From: CP2-2F sp034436235
Lineage (GTDB): Bacteria > Chloroflexota > Anaerolineae > Aggregatilineales > UBA2796
Assembly (NCBI GenBank): GCA_034436235.1
Contig: DAOTWB010000255.1
Span: forward strand, 1 to 6,089
Length of the DNA: 6,089 nt
Reading direction: 5' to 3'
This document shows positions 4,458 to 6,089 of the stretch, one piece after another; position 1 is the first letter of the stretch; each line of letters begins with the position of its first letter. Under the pieces are notes generated by a model. The model was not told where the DNA came from and ran no database searches. It worked only from the letters and a program-made list of their open reading frames with translations. The position numbers and the translations under genes are program-made.

Positions 4458-4898
4458 ATGTTGATGCCGAAGCGGGTGAAATACCGCAAACAAATGCGCG
4501 GGCGTATGAAAGGGCAAGCGACGCGCGGCGCCGAAGTCCACTTTGGCGACTTCGGCTTGCAAGCGCTTGAGCCAGCTTGGATCACGCAGCGCCAGATCGA
4601 GGCGGCGCGCCGCGCCATTGTGCGCTATATCAAGCGGCGCGGTCGGCTGTGGATTCGCATCTTTCCCGATAAGCCTGTGACGGCAAAGCCTGCCGAGACG
4701 CGCATGGGCAAGGGCAAAGGCGCCGTCGATCACTGGGTGTGCGTCGTCAAGCCGGGACGCATCTTGTTCGAGATGGCGGGCGTCGAAGAGGAAATCGCCC
4801 GTGAGGCGCTGCGCTTGGCAGGCTTCAAAATGCCGATCAAGACCAAGTTCGTCAAGCGGACTGATCCGATCAGCGGGCAAGAGGTGATCACGCAATGA
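4458..4898 (+). CDS. rplP: 50S ribosomal protein L16
   Basis: L16 is a late-assembly protein that contacts A-site tRNA and helps organise the peptidyl transferase centre. The product is 146 residues, slightly longer than the roughly 136-144 common in bacteria, with the extra length at the C-terminus (PISGQEVITQ). It begins MLMPKRVKYRKQMRGRMKG. It contains ITQRQIEAARRAI (42-54), RGRLWIRIFPDKPVTAKP (61-78) and the signature RMGKGKGAVDHWVCVVKPG (82-100). Arg82 is the equivalent of E. coli Arg81, the residue hydroxylated by YcfD; whether such an enzyme exists here is unknown. GGAGG at 4444-4448 lies nine bases before the ATG. The stop overlaps the rpmC start as ATGA, which points to translational coupling. 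Confidence 0.98.
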   Translation: MLMPKRVKYRKQMRGRMKGQATRGAEVHFGDFGLQALEPAWITQRQIEAARRAIVRYIKRRGRLWIRIFPDKPVTAKPAETRMGKGKGAVDHWVCVVKPGRILFEMAGVEEEIAREALRLAGFKMPIKTKFVKRTDPISGQEVITQ

Positions 4899-5125
4899 AA
4901 GCCTACGAATTGCGCCAACTGGAGACCAACGAGCTGCTGGAGCGCCTTGAGAAGGCGCGTGAGGAACTCTTCCGTCTGCGCCTGAGCTGGAGCAGCGGCT
5001 CGCTCGAAGACCCTAATCAGGTGCGCTTCAAGCGCCATGAAATTGCGCGCATCCTGACCATTTTGCGCGAGCGCGAACTCGCTATTGAGTTGGTGCGCAA
5101 GGAGGAACAGGGCGATGCCGAATAA
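4895..5125 (+). CDS. rpmC: 50S ribosomal protein L29
   Basis: L29 is a small two-helix protein near the tunnel exit, next to L23. The product is 76 residues, a little longer than the common 60-70, with an acidic tail EEQGDAE. The first helix has LRQLETNELLERLEKAREEL (6-25), then FRLRL, and the second shows LEDPNQVRFKRHEIARI (37-53) and LRERE (57-61), the typical L29 pattern. It starts at the A of an ATGA overlap with rplP and has no strong site of its own immediately upstream, so it probably depends on ribosomes finishing rplP. Its last 11 bases overlap the beginning of rpsQ. The length and tail are mild variations, not signs of damage. Confidence 0.96.
   Translation: MKAYELRQLETNELLERLEKAREELFRLRLSWSSGSLEDPNQVRFKRHEIARILTILRERELAIELVRKEEQGDAE
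5099..5105 (+). promoter_or_regulatory. Consensus ribosome binding site for rpsQ inside rpmC
   Basis: AAGGAGG, one of the closest matches in the window to the 16S anti-Shine-Dalgarno complement, lies nine bases before the rpsQ ATG at 5115 and within the coding sequence of rpmC. It fixes the rpsQ start at 5115 rather than an upstream in-frame GTG-type start, and shows that the 11-bp gene overlap is genuine. Confidence 0.85.
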
Positions 5126-5408
5126 TCGCCGTCGTTTGATCGGGCGCGTTTCCAGCGCCAAGATGGATAAGACAATTGTGGTGAAAGTGGACGTCGCCAA
5201 GCGTCATCCTGTCTACGACAAAGTGCTGCACGAGACGCGCAAATACTACGCGCACGATGAGCAGAATCAAGCGCAGGAAGGCGACCTTGTGCAGATCGTC
5301 GAGAGCCGTCCGCTGAGCCGTTTGAAACGCTGGGCGCTAGAGCGCATTCTGGAGAGAGCTGACGCCGCGCAAGCAACCGTCAGCGCCGTTGAAGATGGGA
5401 GCAACTGA
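5115..5408 (+). CDS. rpsQ: 30S ribosomal protein S17
   Basis: S17 is an OB-fold primary binder of 16S rRNA, required early in 30S body assembly. The product is 97 residues; the core of about 80 is standard and a poorly conserved tail (after about residue 80, ending VEDGSN) extends it. It shows RRLIGRVSSAKMDKTIVVKV (6-25), HPVYDKVLHETRKYYAHDE (31-49) and EGDLVQIVESRPLSRLKRW (55-73), the S17 signature. It overlaps the end of rpmC by 11 bp and has a near-perfect ribosome binding site inside that gene. It is the last gene of the classical S10 operon; the first spc gene, rplN, starts only five bases after its stop, so no separate promoter is apparent. Confidence 0.97.
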   Translation: MPNNRRRLIGRVSSAKMDKTIVVKVDVAKRHPVYDKVLHETRKYYAHDEQNQAQEGDLVQIVESRPLSRLKRWALERILERADAAQATVSAVEDGSN

Positions 5409-5413
5409 GCGCC

Positions 5414-5785
5414 ATGATCCAACAAGAGACTCGGCTGAAGGTTGCCGATAACACAGGCGCGCGCGAGCTGCTCGTCATCCGCGTGATGGGCGGCAGCAAG
5501 CGGCGTTACGGCACTGTGGGCGATGTGGTGATCGCCACTGTCAAACAAGCGGCGCCGCAAGCCATGGTCAAGAAGAGCGATATCGTGCGAGCGGTCATCG
5601 TGCGCGTGACCAAAGCCTATCGCCGCGACGACGGCTCATACATTCGCTTTGACGACAACGCGGCAGTGATCCTTGAGCCTGAAGGCGAAAATCCGCGCGG
5701 CACGCGCGTCTTCGGACCGGTTGCCCGTGAGATTCGCGCCAAAGGCTTCACCAAGATTGCCGCGCTGGCGCCTGAGACGCTCTGA
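5414..5785 (+). CDS. rplN: 50S ribosomal protein L14
   Basis: L14 lies on the 50S interface with 16S rRNA and, in many bacteria, is the target of the silencing factor RsfS. The product is 123 residues, near the invariant family length of 122. It starts MIQQETRLKVADNTGARE and has RVMGGSKRRYGTVGDVV (23-39), RAVIVRVTKAYRRDDGSYI (59-77), FDDNAAVI (79-86) and GTRVFGPVAREIR (96-108), with the usual ending in AALAPETL. GGGAG at 5397-5401, in the last rpsQ codons, serves as a somewhat distant (12-base) ribosome binding site. This is the first gene of the spc operon in the E. coli scheme, but with five bases separating it from rpsQ it is evidently part of the same transcription unit here. Confidence 0.98.
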   Translation: MIQQETRLKVADNTGARELLVIRVMGGSKRRYGTVGDVVIATVKQAAPQAMVKKSDIVRAVIVRVTKAYRRDDGSYIRFDDNAAVILEPEGENPRGTRVFGPVAREIRAKGFTKIAALAPETL

Positions 5786-5801
5786 GAGAGGTGTATGTGC
5801 C

Positions 5802-6089
5802 ATGCAACGCATTAAGAAAGGCGATACAGTTGAGGTGATCGCCGGCAAAGACATCGGGCAGCGTGGCGAAGTGCTTTCCGTGCTGCCCAAGCTCAACCGC
5901 GTCGTGGTTGAGAAAGTGAACATCGTCAAGAAGCACCAAAAGCAACGTCAGTCGCGCAGCGGCGTGCGGCAGGGCATCATTCAGTTCGAGGCGCCAATTG
6001 ACCTCTCGAACGTGATGCTGGTCTGCAAATCCTGCGATAAGCGCACGCGCGTCGGCTTCCGCATCAATGAAGAAGGCAAGAAGGTGCGC
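5802..6089 (+). CDS. rplX: 50S ribosomal protein L24, N-terminal part (cut by window end)
   Basis: L24 starts 50S assembly by binding the 5' domain of 23S rRNA. The visible 96 codons are open to the last base of the window, and the gene continues outside. The N-terminal KOW motif is clear (IKKGDTVEVIAGKDIGQRGEV, 4-24), followed by VVEKVNIVKKHQK (35-47), GIIQFEAPIDLSNV (58-71) and RVGFRINEEGKKVR (83-96). Cys75 and Cys78 form a CxxC pair, absent from the E. coli protein but found in L24 proteins with a zinc-ribbon-like C-terminus; a second Cys pair would be expected just past the window edge. GAGAGAGG (5784-5791), overlapping the rplN stop, lies ten bases before the ATG. The 16-nt gap after rplN indicates cotranscription. 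Confidence 0.97.
   Translation, partial: MQRIKKGDTVEVIAGKDIGQRGEVLSVLPKLNRVVVEKVNIVKKHQKQRQSRSGVRQGIIQFEAPIDLSNVMLVCKSCDKRTRVGFRINEEGKKVR

Noticed and set aside
4023..4895. Long minus-strand open frame (290 codons) opposite rpsC and rplP
   Set aside because: Shadow of conserved sense-strand genes; His/Ala/Arg-rich low-information translation and no independent support.
1..6089. A novel system (defence, mobile element, CRISPR, secretion or unknown gene cluster)
   Set aside because: Every open frame of substance on the plus strand is a recognised translation gene in canonical order, and I saw no inserted gene, direct repeat array, transposase, integrase or tRNA.

Overview
The window is a continuous, plus-strand stretch of a bacterial ribosomal-protein superoperon. 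It starts in the last 36 codons of an elongation factor Tu gene (tuf), runs through the whole S10 operon (rpsJ, rplC, rplD, rplW, rplB, rpsS, rplV, rpsC, rplP, rpmC, rpsQ), and continues without a break into the spc operon (rplN complete, rplX cut by the window end). The gene order is the canonical bacterial one, and no gene is missing, inserted, inverted or broken. The DNA is moderately GC-rich, with a strong preference for GCG, CGC and GGC codons. Shine-Dalgarno sites of the GGAGG/GAGAGG type precede most starts. The protein sequences are clearly bacterial. The L2 C-terminus (TPWGKPALGYKTRRNK), the tuf-rpsJ adjacency and the codon style remind me of Chloroflexota, but that assignment is an impression and not a demonstrated result.

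Layout: 1-111 is the tuf 3' end. 112-187 is a 76-nt spacer with a strong 14-bp hairpin just before the rpsJ ribosome binding site. 188-496 is rpsJ. 497-557 is a 61-nt spacer with a small palindrome and an imperfect hairpin before the rplC site. 558-2143 holds rplC, rplD and rplW, closely packed. 2144-2248 is a 105-nt spacer, the longest non-coding stretch here, with two perfect-stem hairpins and an alternative fold that would cover the rplB ribosome binding site. 2249-5785 runs from rplB to rplN with short gaps, one ATGA overlap (rplP/rpmC) and one 11-bp overlap (rpmC/rpsQ). 5802-6089 is the 5' part of rplX. No stretch longer than 300 bases lacks a gene.

Together the genes make seven complete large-subunit proteins (L3, L4, L23, L2, L22, L16, L29) plus L14 and most of L24, and four small-subunit proteins (S10, S19, S3, S17), probably from one long transcript that may read through from tuf. 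I find no mobile element, CRISPR array, defence gene, RNA gene or novel protein system. The parts that go beyond routine annotation are the three spacers with hairpins immediately upstream of ribosome binding sites (rpsJ, rplC, rplB), which could be leader-type regulatory RNAs, and a few substitutions at well-conserved positions in L3, L2 and S3.
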